From Segnochrobactrum spirostomi (GTDB taxonomy: Bacteria; Pseudomonadota; Alphaproteobacteria; Rhizobiales; Segnochrobactraceae): a stretch of 64,000 nucleotides of DNA. The position numbers and the translations under genes were made by a program. The DNA lies in NCBI RefSeq assembly GCF_009600605.1, contig NZ_VWNA01000003.1, forward strand, positions 496,001 to 560,000, written 5' to 3'. Of the stretch, positions 54,224-63,100 are shown one piece after another (the first letter of the stretch is position 1; each line of letters opens with the position of its first letter). The notes beneath the pieces are model-generated. The model saw only the letters and a list, made by a program, of their open reading frames with translations, ran no database searches and was not told the origin of the DNA.

Positions 54224-54314
54224 GTCTGCATCTCCGCAATCATCGCGAGAAATATCGCCGGTCTGTCTTCGGCAGCGCATTCGGAACAGGCCGTCATGCG
54301 CGCGGCACCCATGC

Positions 54315-54355
54315 AAAAGTCCGGCCGGAAGCCCGCGGGCCTCCGGCCGGCTTTT
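54315..54355 (-). terminator. Intrinsic terminator/attenuator after the substrate-binding protein gene
   Basis: On the minus strand AAAAG is followed by a long GC stem, CCGGCCGGAgGCCC and GGGCtTCCGGCCGG around a GC loop, and then ACTTTTGC. The hairpin begins two bases after the SBP stop codon and ends about 90 bases before dppB. It would let most transcripts stop after the receptor gene and fewer go on to the permeases. Confidence 0.75.
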
Positions 54356-54356
54356 C

Positions 54357-55943
54357 TCATTTGCTGAAGTCGTACCAGGCGTTGCTGTTCGGCGTGTACC
54401 AGGAGAAGCCGTTTACCTTGGCGCCTACTGCAAGTTGGTAGCCGGGATTGAACAGGAACACCCACGGGGCTTCCGACACCACGATCTTCTGCACGGTCTT
54501 CATGTCCGCCTCGCGGGCCGCCTGATCGGTGGAGGTGAGCGCCTTGTTGATGAGCGCGTCGACCTCGGCGTTCTTGTAGTGCGAGAAGTTCACCATCGAC
54601 TGGCTGTTGATGAACAGGTTGGTCACGTAGGCCGCGTCGGGCACGATCGCCATGTCGCGGATGAAGAACATCGGCATGGTGCCCTTGGTGTAGCGCTCCA
54701 CCAGGCTCGATGCCGGCAGCTTGACGAGGGTCACGTCGACGCCGGCGCGCGCGAAGGCGGTCTTCAGGATCACCGCCATCTGTTCTTCCAGCGGTTCGCC
54801 GGTGCGGTAGCCGAGTTCCGTCTTGAAGCCGTCGGGATAGCCGGCCTTGGCCAGCAGTTCCTTGCCCTTGGCGACGTCGTCCTTGTAGGGGAAGCCTTCA
54901 TCCGTATAGGCCGGGTAGATCTCCGAGACCGGGCTCTTGGTCGGCCGCGCGGTGCCCATGTAGACGCTGCTCTCGATGTCGGGCCGCGGCACGAGATAGT
55001 TCATCGCCTGGCGCACCTCGACTTTGTCGAACGGCGGCAGCGAATTGTTCATCTCGAGGCGGTGCGTGTAGTTGCCGAACACTTCCCACACCTTGATCGT
55101 CGGCACCTTCTTGGCGAGGGCGATCTCGCGCGGGGTCAGCCATTCGGCGACGTCGATCGAGCCCGCCTGCAGCGCCGCGAGGCGGTTGGAGGAGGTCGGC
55201 ATCTCGCGGAAGATCACCTTCTTCAGCTTGGCCTCGCCCCGATAATAATAGGGGTTGGCTTCATAGATGACTTCCTGGCCCGGCGAGAACTTCGCGATGT
55301 GATAGGGCGCGAACGAAGCCGAGTCCGTCGACAGGAAGCGGGACGCCCAGGGATCGTCCTTGGTGACGTGCTTCTTGGCTTCCGTCGAATCGATGATGCC
55401 GAGGTCGTTGTTGATCCACAGCTGCGCCAGCAGCAGCGAGGGGTGCGGGATCGAAACCTTGACGGTGTAGTCGTCGATCTTCTGGAAGGAATCGAAGCTC
55501 TCGATCTTGAGGATCTGCGTCATGTACCAGTGGAACGTGGCTTTCATGTTCCAGCCGCGCTCGAAGGTCCACATCACGTCGTCGGCGGTCATCTCGTTGC
55601 CGGCGGCGCTCTTCACACCCTTGCGCAGGTGGAAGGTGATGGACTTGTTGTCCGGCGCGATCTCGTAGCTTTCCGCCAGCGCGCCCTCGATCTTGGTGAA
55701 GTCCTCCACCTTGGCGCCGTTCGGGTCGTCCTTCATCGCGTAGACGAGCAGGCGCTCGAATATGTTGCGCCGCGCCTCGTGGCCGGCTTCCGTCGGCGGA
55801 TATTCCTGGTCGAGGGATTCGGGCGTGCGGGGGCCGGCGACGATCAGGGTCTCGTTCGCGCTCTGGGCGTGCGCGGACGGGCTTGCGGCCATCACCGCGA
55901 AGGCGAGGGCGGAGAGCGTATACGACAGGCGTTTCATGCGCAT
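54357..55943 (-). CDS. Dipeptide/oligopeptide-type periplasmic substrate-binding protein
   Basis: 528 residues. Sec signal peptide (1-26, ending SAHA) and the SBP family 5 fold with ITFHLRKGVKSAAGNEMTADDVMWTFERG split in the usual order, and KAGYPDGFKTEL near 360. It is the receptor of the DppBC-DF importer. Family 5 receptors bind peptides, nickel, opines or ureides; the neighbouring AllA, PuuE and dihydropyrimidinase genes favour a ureide-like or cyclic amide ligand (inference). Confidence 0.92.
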   Translation of the reverse strand: MRMKRLSYTLSALAFAVMAASPSAHAQSANETLIVAGPRTPESLDQEYPPTEAGHEARRNIFERLLVYAMKDDPNGAKVEDFTKIEGALAESYEIAPDNKSITFHLRKGVKSAAGNEMTADDVMWTFERGWNMKATFHWYMTQILKIESFDSFQKIDDYTVKVSIPHPSLLLAQLWINNDLGIIDSTEAKKHVTKDDPWASRFLSTDSASFAPYHIAKFSPGQEVIYEANPYYYRGEAKLKKVIFREMPTSSNRLAALQAGSIDVAEWLTPREIALAKKVPTIKVWEVFGNYTHRLEMNNSLPPFDKVEVRQAMNYLVPRPDIESSVYMGTARPTKSPVSEIYPAYTDEGFPYKDDVAKGKELLAKAGYPDGFKTELGYRTGEPLEEQMAVILKTAFARAGVDVTLVKLPASSLVERYTKGTMPMFFIRDMAIVPDAAYVTNLFINSQSMVNFSHYKNAEVDALINKALTSTDQAAREADMKTVQKIVVSEAPWVFLFNPGYQLAVGAKVNGFSWYTPNSNAWYDFSK

Positions 55944-55967
55944 CGGGTGGTTTCCTCGGGCAACGGG

Positions 55968-56465
55968 TCAGAGGGGGGAGGAAGGGAGGGGAGGGGCAGG
56001 CACTGCGCCCAGCCGGATGCCGACCGGGGAAACGTCGCGGAACTCGCAGTCCGCGTCCGAGCCGTCCTTGTGGACGTGCATCGCGAGACGCCCCGATGCG
56101 CCGAGCATCGTCATCGGGACATGCCAGACGGCGGTGCGGTACTGCACGCCGGTGTCGCCGGGCACGACAAAGGCCGCAAGGCCGGCGAGGTCGGGCCCGC
56201 CGTCGGGCGCGTCCGGCGCGACGACGACGAGATAGGCTTCACCGTCGAGGGGCAGGAACGCCTGCGTCGAATGGAGGTGGCGTTCCATCAGGCTCACCAC
56301 GTGCCGGCCGGGCTCGCTCGGCCCCGGGGGCGCGACGACCTCCAGCACCGCTCGCGCTCCGGGCCGGCCGTTGAAGGGCAGGGCGGTGCGGGTTACCTCC
56401 GCCACGACGTCGCCGAACGGCGCGAACGCCTCGGGCGTCAATGGCTGGGCGGCGATTTCACGCAT
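55968..56465 (-). CDS. allA: Ureidoglycolate lyase-like protein (AllA family)
   Basis: 165 residues from the ATG at 56465, overlapping the PuuE-like stop by eight bases. EAFAPFGDVV at the N-terminus, the SLMERHLHSTQAFLPLDGEAYLVVVAP segment split around MERH and the late QYRTAVWHVPM match the AllA fold (cupin-like). AllA splits ureidoglycolate to glyoxylate and urea. The C-terminal 30 residues (Pro-rich) exceed the usual family core. The order with a PuuE-like gene supports ureide catabolism. Confidence 0.85.
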   Translation of the reverse strand: MREIAAQPLTPEAFAPFGDVVAEVTRTALPFNGRPGARAVLEVVAPPGPSEPGRHVVSLMERHLHSTQAFLPLDGEAYLVVVAPDAPDGGPDLAGLAAFVVPGDTGVQYRTAVWHVPMTMLGASGRLAMHVHKDGSDADCEFRDVSPVGIRLGAVPAPPLPSSPL

Positions 56466-57396
56466 CGCCCGCCTCCCCGGATGCGGCGTCGCGTTCGAGC
56501 CAGGCGCGGGCGATCTCCTCGCGAGTCGTGAACCAGACGTCGTGATACTGGCGCGCATAGTCGAAGAAGCGCTTCAGCGAGCGGATGCGGCCGGGGCGCC
56601 CGATCATCCGCGGATGCAGCCCGATCGACATCATGCGCGGGCCGCGCGCCGCCTCGGCATACAGCACCTCGAAGCTCTCGCGCATGTAGAGGAAGAAGTC
56701 CTCCGCCTGCGCTAGGCCGGGCGAGTTCCAGAAGCGGATGTCGTTGACGTCGCAGGTATAGGGCACGACTAGGCGGCGCTCGCCCCCGACATCGACGAAA
56801 TAGGGGACGTCGTCATTGTAGGCATCGGAATCGTAGATGAACCCGCCCTCCTCGGCGAGCAGGCGGCGGGTGTGGATGCTCGGTCCGTAGCGGCAGTACC
56901 AGCCGACCGGACGTTTGCCGCAGGTTGCCTCGAAGGAACGAATAGCGCGAGCTATGTGGTCGCGTTCCTCCTCTTCGGTGAGGCGGAACACCTCCTCCCA
57001 ACGATAGCCGTGGCTGCAGATCTCGTGGCCACCAGCAACCGCGGCCCGCGCCACGTCCTGGTTCTGCTCGAAGGCGACGGCGCAGGCGAAGAACGTAGAC
57101 GGCACGCGAGCATCCGCGAGCGAGTCGAGAATACGCCAGATGCCCACCCGCGAGCCGTATTCGTACATGGATTCCATGGCGAGGTTACGAACATCGCGTG
57201 GGACGGCGTAGCTTCCCCACTCCGTCATCGGCTCCTGGTCTGGGTCGCCCATGGCGAACGAGCGCTCTGAGCCTTCCTCGTAATTGATCACCACATTGAT
57301 CGCTAGGCGCGCGCCATTCGGCCAGGTTCCCGCCGGAATGCGCGGCCCGTAACCGATAAGATCGCGCCCGGGCGCGGAGAGGGTAGGAGATGGCAT
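56458..57396 (-). CDS. puuE: Polysaccharide-deacetylase-fold hydrolase, allantoinase PuuE-like
   Basis: 312 residues from the ATG at 57396, with GAGG upstream. LAINVVINYEEGSE at the N-terminus, HEICSHGYRWEEV with the metal His and FIYDSDAYNDDVPYFV are typical of PuuE-type allantoinases rather than chitin deacetylases. LHPRMIGRPGRI near the end is also conserved. The metal-independent allantoinase PuuE opens the allantoin ring. It is the first gene of the operon, with an inverted repeat just upstream. The true substrate could be another cyclic ureide. Confidence 0.85.
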   Translation of the reverse strand: MPSPTLSAPGRDLIGYGPRIPAGTWPNGARLAINVVINYEEGSERSFAMGDPDQEPMTEWGSYAVPRDVRNLAMESMYEYGSRVGIWRILDSLADARVPSTFFACAVAFEQNQDVARAAVAGGHEICSHGYRWEEVFRLTEEEERDHIARAIRSFEATCGKRPVGWYCRYGPSIHTRRLLAEEGGFIYDSDAYNDDVPYFVDVGGERRLVVPYTCDVNDIRFWNSPGLAQAEDFFLYMRESFEVLYAEAARGPRMMSIGLHPRMIGRPGRIRSLKRFFDYARQYHDVWFTTREEIARAWLERDAASGEAGDA

Positions 57397-57407
57397 GCCA
57401 GCCTCGC

Positions 57408-57435
57408 ACATTGCAGGCACTATTGCGTGCAATGT
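57408..57435. promoter_or_regulatory. Inverted repeat in front of the ureide operon
   Basis: ACATTGCA (57408-57415) and TGCAATGT (57428-57435) are exact inverted repeats 12 bases apart. Nested inside is a tighter palindrome, ATTGC-GT-GCAAT (57422-57433). The repeat lies 12 bases upstream of the puuE-like start and is a good candidate operator for the adjacent GntR regulator. The rest of the gap, 57436-57815, shows no gene. Confidence 0.55.
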
Positions 57436-57815
57436 TAAGCATTAAGCAAAAGTCGTGCCAAGCTGTTATGTGAACGCGCACTCCACGACGAAATTTGCGA
57501 GAGCGTCCTCAGGCAAGCCTGCCGTGCGCCGGCTGGGACGATCTTCGGTTGGGCCGCGGCGAAGGGGGCCCAGCGAAGGGGGCGGGACTGTCCGAAGCAG
57601 CGTCCGGTTCGGTCGGATCCATGCGATCGCGATGGAGGGATGTCCTTGAGGGTCGAATCCGAGCGCGTTTCCCTTGGGTCGGAGAGGCTCGTCCGCAGGG
57701 TGGCGTGTCCGGACGAGGCGGGATCGCGTCCCGCCTCTGCGCCGGATCGCATGCCCATACCGTCATGCCGGTGCGCAGATCGCGATCCGGGAATGCATTG
57801 CCGGCGACGGGAGAT

Positions 57816-58517
57816 TCAGCCGCGCAGGAATTCGTAGATATCGACTTCCTGTCGCCTGGCTTCCGACAGATTGAGACTGGCGATGATATGCTCGAAATGG
57901 TGGGCCATCTCGTGGGCCGCGTCATCGGGCCGGTTCGCCTCGATCAAGTCGGTTAGTCGTTCATGCTCATGCGTAAGGCACAAAATGCCGGTCTTTTGTT
58001 CATATACGGACTGGATCAGCACGCCGCGCCGGATCAGCACCCCAAGCATCCGCCCGAAGACGGGATTGCGGGCAATCTCCGCGATGAGATGATGAAAATA
58101 TGCGGCCACCCGATTGACGCTTGGATCCTGCTTTTCGAACATTTCGCGCTCGCGCTGCAGGTGTTGGCGAAGGCGTTCGATGTCCACCGCCGTCGCCCGC
58201 TGGCAGGCCAAGCGGACCACAACACACTCAAGCTCGCGCCGTGCCTCGTAGACATGGTGTGCATCTTCAATGGTTGGGCGTGAGACGAAGGCGCCACGGT
58301 TGAGCTGGAACACGACGACATCCTCGTCGCGCAGCCGTTCCAGCACGCGCCGCACCCGCGACCGGGGTACGTCGTAGGCTTCGGCCAGTTTCACTTCGTT
58401 AAGATGCTCGCCAGCGCGCAGATGCTTATCGATGATCGCGTCGACCAGCCGCTCATAGATGAGGTCTTCTGTGGGGTGCTTGCCACGAAGCCGGACGCCG
58501 TTCTCCTCGCTGGACAT
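57816..58517 (-). CDS. GntR-family (FCD) transcriptional regulator
   Basis: 233 residues from the ATG at 58517. The winged helix-turn-helix (about 15-85) has LAEAYDVPRSRVRRVLERLRDE, and the FCD domain (about 95-225) has the His/Asp pattern in AAYFHHLIAEIARNPVF and a late AHEMAHHFEHII. In the same reading frame the open frame runs on upstream into an IS3 transposase remnant up to 59255; this is a chance fusion. It lies upstream of, and on the same strand as, the puuE-like operon and probably controls it. Confidence 0.9.
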   Translation of the reverse strand: MSSEENGVRLRGKHPTEDLIYERLVDAIIDKHLRAGEHLNEVKLAEAYDVPRSRVRRVLERLRDEDVVVFQLNRGAFVSRPTIEDAHHVYEARRELECVVVRLACQRATAVDIERLRQHLQREREMFEKQDPSVNRVAAYFHHLIAEIARNPVFGRMLGVLIRRGVLIQSVYEQKTGILCLTHEHERLTDLIEANRPDDAAHEMAHHFEHIIASLNLSEARRQEVDIYEFLRG

Positions 58518-58760
58518 ATCCACCCGCACCGCGACATTTCGATCTCGCCCTCTTAAAGCATGGGCAAGTTCGACGGAAAGCACAATTTTTGCGGACGGAT
58601 GATCCGCGACGGTGTGGGTAAGGTGAAATAAACAAAGCGGATCGTTGCCGTCATTCCGGCTGTTATTGCCCCGCGGGCCACACGCGTTTATTCGCTGTCG
58701 GCGCAGGGCCGCATCCGATGGGTGAACCGCCTCGAGTTCTAGAGGCCTTCGGCGTTCGCT

Positions 58761-58990
58761 TTTGTGCTTCCGTTCGAACTCGATTGGCGAGAGCATTCCG
58801 TTCCGTGCGTGCTTCTGGGCGGAGTTGTAGAAGATCTCGATGTATCGAATACGTCTCTGCGCTTCACCCCGCGTGCTGTGGACATTGCGGTGTACGCGTT
58901 CTCGCTCGAGTAGGTTGAAGAAGCTCTCTACTACAGTGTTGTCGTGGCAGTTGCCCCCACGGCTCATCGAGGGCTGCAGAACGTGGTGCT
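58761..58990 (-). pseudogene. IS3-family OrfB transposase C-terminal remnant
   Basis: The minus frame encodes PSMSRGGNCHDNTVVESFFN, then ERERVHRNVHSTRGEAQRRI, and FYNSAQKHARNGMLSPIEFE, which together are the last third of an IS3-type integrase-core transposase with the final Glu of the DDE triad. The preceding part is degraded. The frame is open through to the GntR gene downstream. From 58518 to 58760 no separate gene is seen. Confidence 0.8.
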
Positions 58991-59305
58991 TCAGGCACGG
59001 AGCCCACTCCACGCTCGAGAACATATTTCGGCACGGATCTTTTGCATGCCAATCTTGCGTCAAGTTTCCGCGCTGATTGACATCGAGGGTGCGCAGCAGA
59101 CATCTCGACGGACCCGAGGGGCTCGCCCCCACCTCCTGAGCGTGAGCAAATCGACCGTTACGTCTCCCGTGTGCGGCCGTGTACATGAAACTCACTGGCT
59201 GTGGTCTGCGTAGCCTCGATTTGGCCGCCGCATGCATGGATGGAGGCATTCGCATTTCACCAGAGCTACCGGCAGCATCTCGCGGGAGGGATAGCGCTAT
59301 GACAT

Positions 59306-59541
59306 TCCATAAGATTCGTTATGCGTCTCGCTTTTGTAGGCGGGGTAGATTCCATTTTCAAATGCAACGAAGGCATAAATGGTCATGATTTCAGGAGGAT
59401 GGAATGGCCCGCTCCTTTGTGCATTTGAGTTTGGAGGAACGCCGCGTCATCGCGCGGATGCATGGTGAGAAGAGCACGCAAGCCGAGATTGCCCGTACGC
59501 TGCGGCGGGACCGCTCGACGATCTGCCGGGAACTGCGGCGC
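59306..59541 (+). repeat. Direct repeat copy 2: 5' end of an IS30-type element
   Basis: This stretch matches 26161-26397 in the same orientation at about 90% identity by eye. It includes the leader and the transposase start at 59404 ([14 protein letters not shown], with helix-turn-helix [20 protein letters not shown]). The match ends abruptly at 59541, where an IS3 fragment begins. The residual frame to 59610 is therefore a truncated 68-codon hybrid, not a working gene. Confidence 0.85.
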
Positions 59542-59801
59542 CATGTCCGTCGACAGGCCGGCCTGTTTGCCGGCATCGACCTCGGCCTTCTTCAGTCACT
59601 CGTTCAATGAGTGCGCAGAGCAACCGATCTTCGCCGCAATCCAGACAATTGCCTGCCAGCGCGACCGGTGCTCGGCCTCGTGATCCGGCACAAGCCGCAC
59701 GGCCCGCTCGCGCACCTCAGGCGAGAACGTGTTCGTCGTCTTGTTCATTATAGCCCCATCCTCTCGGGAGTTGTGGCCTCCGGCAAAACCGGGACGGTTC
59801 A
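59541..59801 (-). pseudogene. IS3-family OrfA remnant with terminal inverted repeat and internal stop
   Basis: The minus frame starts at 59748 (MNKTTNTFSPEVRERAVRLV) and reads an IS3 OrfA N-terminus. At 59598-59596 a TGA replaces the usual Trp codon after SLNE; the same frame then continues [19 protein letters not shown] to the junction with the IS30 fragment. Upstream, TGAACCGTCCCGG at 59801 and the following bases match a typical IS3-group terminal inverted repeat. The element is cut at the IS30 joint, so the rest of OrfA and OrfB is missing here. Confidence 0.85.
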
Positions 59802-60152
59802 GTCCGTCGTGCTCCGTCCTCGCGACGCGTCGCGCGTGATAGTGCATGGGCGGATCGAAGCGAGATTCGGCTCGACCAAGGCTCATCCAGCAAAGGGCGA
59901 ACGATGCTCCCGGGGATCGGAGAGCTTTGATATCGCCCGCGCTTGGCGCCCAAGTGGCTTGGAGTCTTCGTCACGGAGAGGCTCGCCATGGCATGCGTCG
60001 CCAACGGGATTGGGCGGAAGCCTCAACCAAGCGTCGTTCACTCCACAAATCGCAATTGACACACGGCCGCAATATTGGCGCGCGATCGTATCATTCGCAA
60101 AGGGGCCCGGGCGGTCGGATCGGCGCGCACGGTTTGCTGGGGTGGGGATATC
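59802..60152. other. Intergenic region upstream of the large adhesin gene
   Basis: 351 bases with no supported gene on either strand; open frames here have no ribosome site and no recognisable domain. The leader of the adhesin gene (GGTGGGG shortly before the ATG) is at the right end. No convincing promoter hexamers were found. Confidence 0.5.
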
Positions 60153-63100
60153 ATGTCTGCGGTTCGGAACGGGGGCTCCGCGAGCCTTCTCGTGAGCGTG
60201 GCGCTCGTCGTCGGCTTTGCCGGGCCTGGCTTCGCCCAATCGTTGCCGACCGGGGGCTCCGTCGCAGCCGGTGCGGCCACCATCGCGACGCCCTCAGGGA
60301 CGAGCCTCGTCGTCACCCAAACCTCCCGCAACGCAATCATCAACTGGCGAGCCTTCTCCGTCGGCCAGGGCGCCACCGTCGCCTTCCAGAACGGCTCCGG
60401 CGCCACGCTCAACCGCGTCACCGGCAACGTTCCCTCCCGCCTCGACGGCACCATCACCGCCACCGGCTCCCTCTTCCTCGTCAACCCGGCCGGCGTGACG
60501 GTCGGAACCACCGGCCGCATCGCAACCGGCGGCTCCTTCCTCGCCTCCACCCTCGACGTCCCCGACGCCGACTTCATGAAGGGCGGCGACCTCACCTTCA
60601 AAGGCACGTCCACCGCGAGCGTCGTGAACTACGGCGAGATCGGGTCGCTCGGCGGCGACGTCGCCCTGATCGCTCGCAAGGTCGAGAATGCCGGAACGAT
60701 CGACGCCCCGAACGGCACGGCGGCGCTCGCCGCCGGCTACGAGGTTCTCGTCCGCGACGGCGACCTCGACGGCGGCAAGTTCGTGGTCAAGGTCGGCGGT
60801 GCCGACACCGAGGCGAAGACGAGCGGCAAGATCCGGGCGGCAGCCGCGGAACTGCGCGCCAATGGCGGCAACGTCTATGCCCTCGCCGGCAACACCGACG
60901 GCATCGTCGCCGCCACCGGCACCGCCAAGACCGGCGGCCGCATCTTCCTGACCGCCGGCGATACCGGCCGCGTGGACGTGAGCCAGAAGGTTGTCGCCCG
61001 GTCCGCCTCGTCCGGCGGCAAGGCGAAGGGCGGCGCGATCCGCGTCTCGGCGAAGAAAGTCGCCGTCTCGGGCACTCTCGACGCCAAGGGCGACACCGAT
61101 GCCGGCGGCTCCATCGTGGTCGACGGTGGCGACCTCACCTTCGCTCAAGCCGTCATCGATGTGAGCGGTTCGACCGGCGGCCTGATCGAAATCGGCCACC
61201 AAGTCGCAAACGCATCCTATCGGTCAGAGACGATTAGTGCCGATAGTTCAACCGTGCTTCGCGCCGATAGCACAGGCGCCGGATCTGGTGGGGCGATTCG
61301 ATTATCCGCGGCAGCCGTCATAACGACCGCAGGGCAGATCACTGCGCGGGGTGGGCCATCTGCGGGCAACGGCGGACAAATCGGACTGAGCTCGGGCACG
61401 GTCAACGCGACCAGCGGCGGCGTACTCAACATTAGCGGCACTTTGGACGCCTCCTCGCCGACCGGCCAAGGTGGATCGATTGAGATTTCTGGACGGTTTG
61501 TTCTCCCCTCAGGTAACATGAATGCAGACGGCGTATCCGGAGGGGCGATATCCATTCAAAGTAGCGGCATCACGCAATCTGGAACAATTACCGCCAACGG
61601 CTCGTCCGGACCGGGCGGCACTGTTACGCTGAGAGTACTGGCAAGCCTCATCCAAACTTCGACTGCCCGGACCGCGGCCAATAGCGGATATGCATCCGGT
61701 GGTACTGTTGCCCTGATTGGCGCATCCGGCGCCAACGTCTTCACCTCCGGGGTGGTGACTGCCGTGGGAGGCCGGGGCGGAACGATTTCGGCGCTGGGCA
61801 ACAGCGTAACGCTTGCTGCAGCCAATTTCGACGCCAGCGGCACCACCCTCGGCGGCAAAGTGCATATTGGTGGAGCAATGCACGGCACTGGTTTCAACAC
61901 GTCTTATACGACGGTTGTAAACGGCGCCACCACGCTCCGCGCTGATGCAACCGCGTCCGGTAATGGCGGTGAAATAGTCGTTTGGTCAGATAGCTCTACA
62001 AAGTTTTGGGGGCACGCGAGTGCGCGCGGCGGCGCTATGGGCGGAAATGGGGGCACGGTTGAAGTCTCCAGCGGCAATACGCTCACCTATGGCGGCGTCG
62101 TCGATGCGAGTTCGCTCGCTGGTACACCAGGCACGTTGCTGCTCGATCCAAAGAACATTACCATCAGCGCGGCCGCCGGTGGGCTCGCCCAATACGACCT
62201 TCTAGATCCGAATACCGGACATGGCTCTGGGTTTGGTACACAGCTCGTACAGATGCCGGGCGGCACGATCATCGTGACGAAACCCCTTGATGACGTCGCG
62301 GGCGCAGTGGGCGCGGGGTCGGTCTTTTATTACAACAGCTCAACTGGCGCACTCATATCTGCCCTTCAGGGCACAAATTCCGGTGACAACATCGGAAGCG
62401 GCGGCCTATTTTTTATAAACTATAATAACTATCAAAATTATTATGTTAAAGGAACAACTCAGATATTCGTCAACGACACAACCGCCCCCTATCTAGTTCT
62501 CAGTCCAAATTGGAATGGCGGGGCCGGCGCCATAACATGGGCTGGCGCGAATTCGACCGTAGCGGGCGTCGTATCGGCGTCCAACAGCCTCGTCGGCAGC
62601 ACGGCAGGCGATAGAATCGGCGACAATTTTCAGATCGCGATATTGCCCAATAATAACTACGTGAGCATCTCGCCAACTTGGGGTGCAGGAAAGGGCGCGG
62701 TGACAATGGGGTCCGCGTCAACCGGCATCATCGGCGCCGTGTCTTCCAATAATAGTATTATAGGCTCCGCTAGCGACAGGACCGACGGGTCCAACCTACC
62801 AGGAGACCGCATCGGGTCAAATGGTATCACAGTGCTTCTTAACGGAAACTTCGTCGTCAGAAGTCCCAATTGGAACCAGAATGCGGGCGCAATTACTTTT
62901 TTCTCGCAGACGACGTCGACCGTAGGAGTTGTGAGCGCCAGCAATAGCTTTGTCGGAACCAACGCCGGGCAATTCTACCACAATACGAATTTCACCAATC
63001 CATATACAAATCAGCCCGGCTCCACATATGGATACTATGGCGGAGACAATTTCGCAGCTTACGATATCGTACAACTATCACAATATTACTTCGTTATAAC

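Noticed and set aside
59846-61237. 463-codon + frame overlapping the adhesin start
   Set aside because: It is extremely Arg/Pro-rich and out of frame with the signal peptide and TPS domain that start at 60153.
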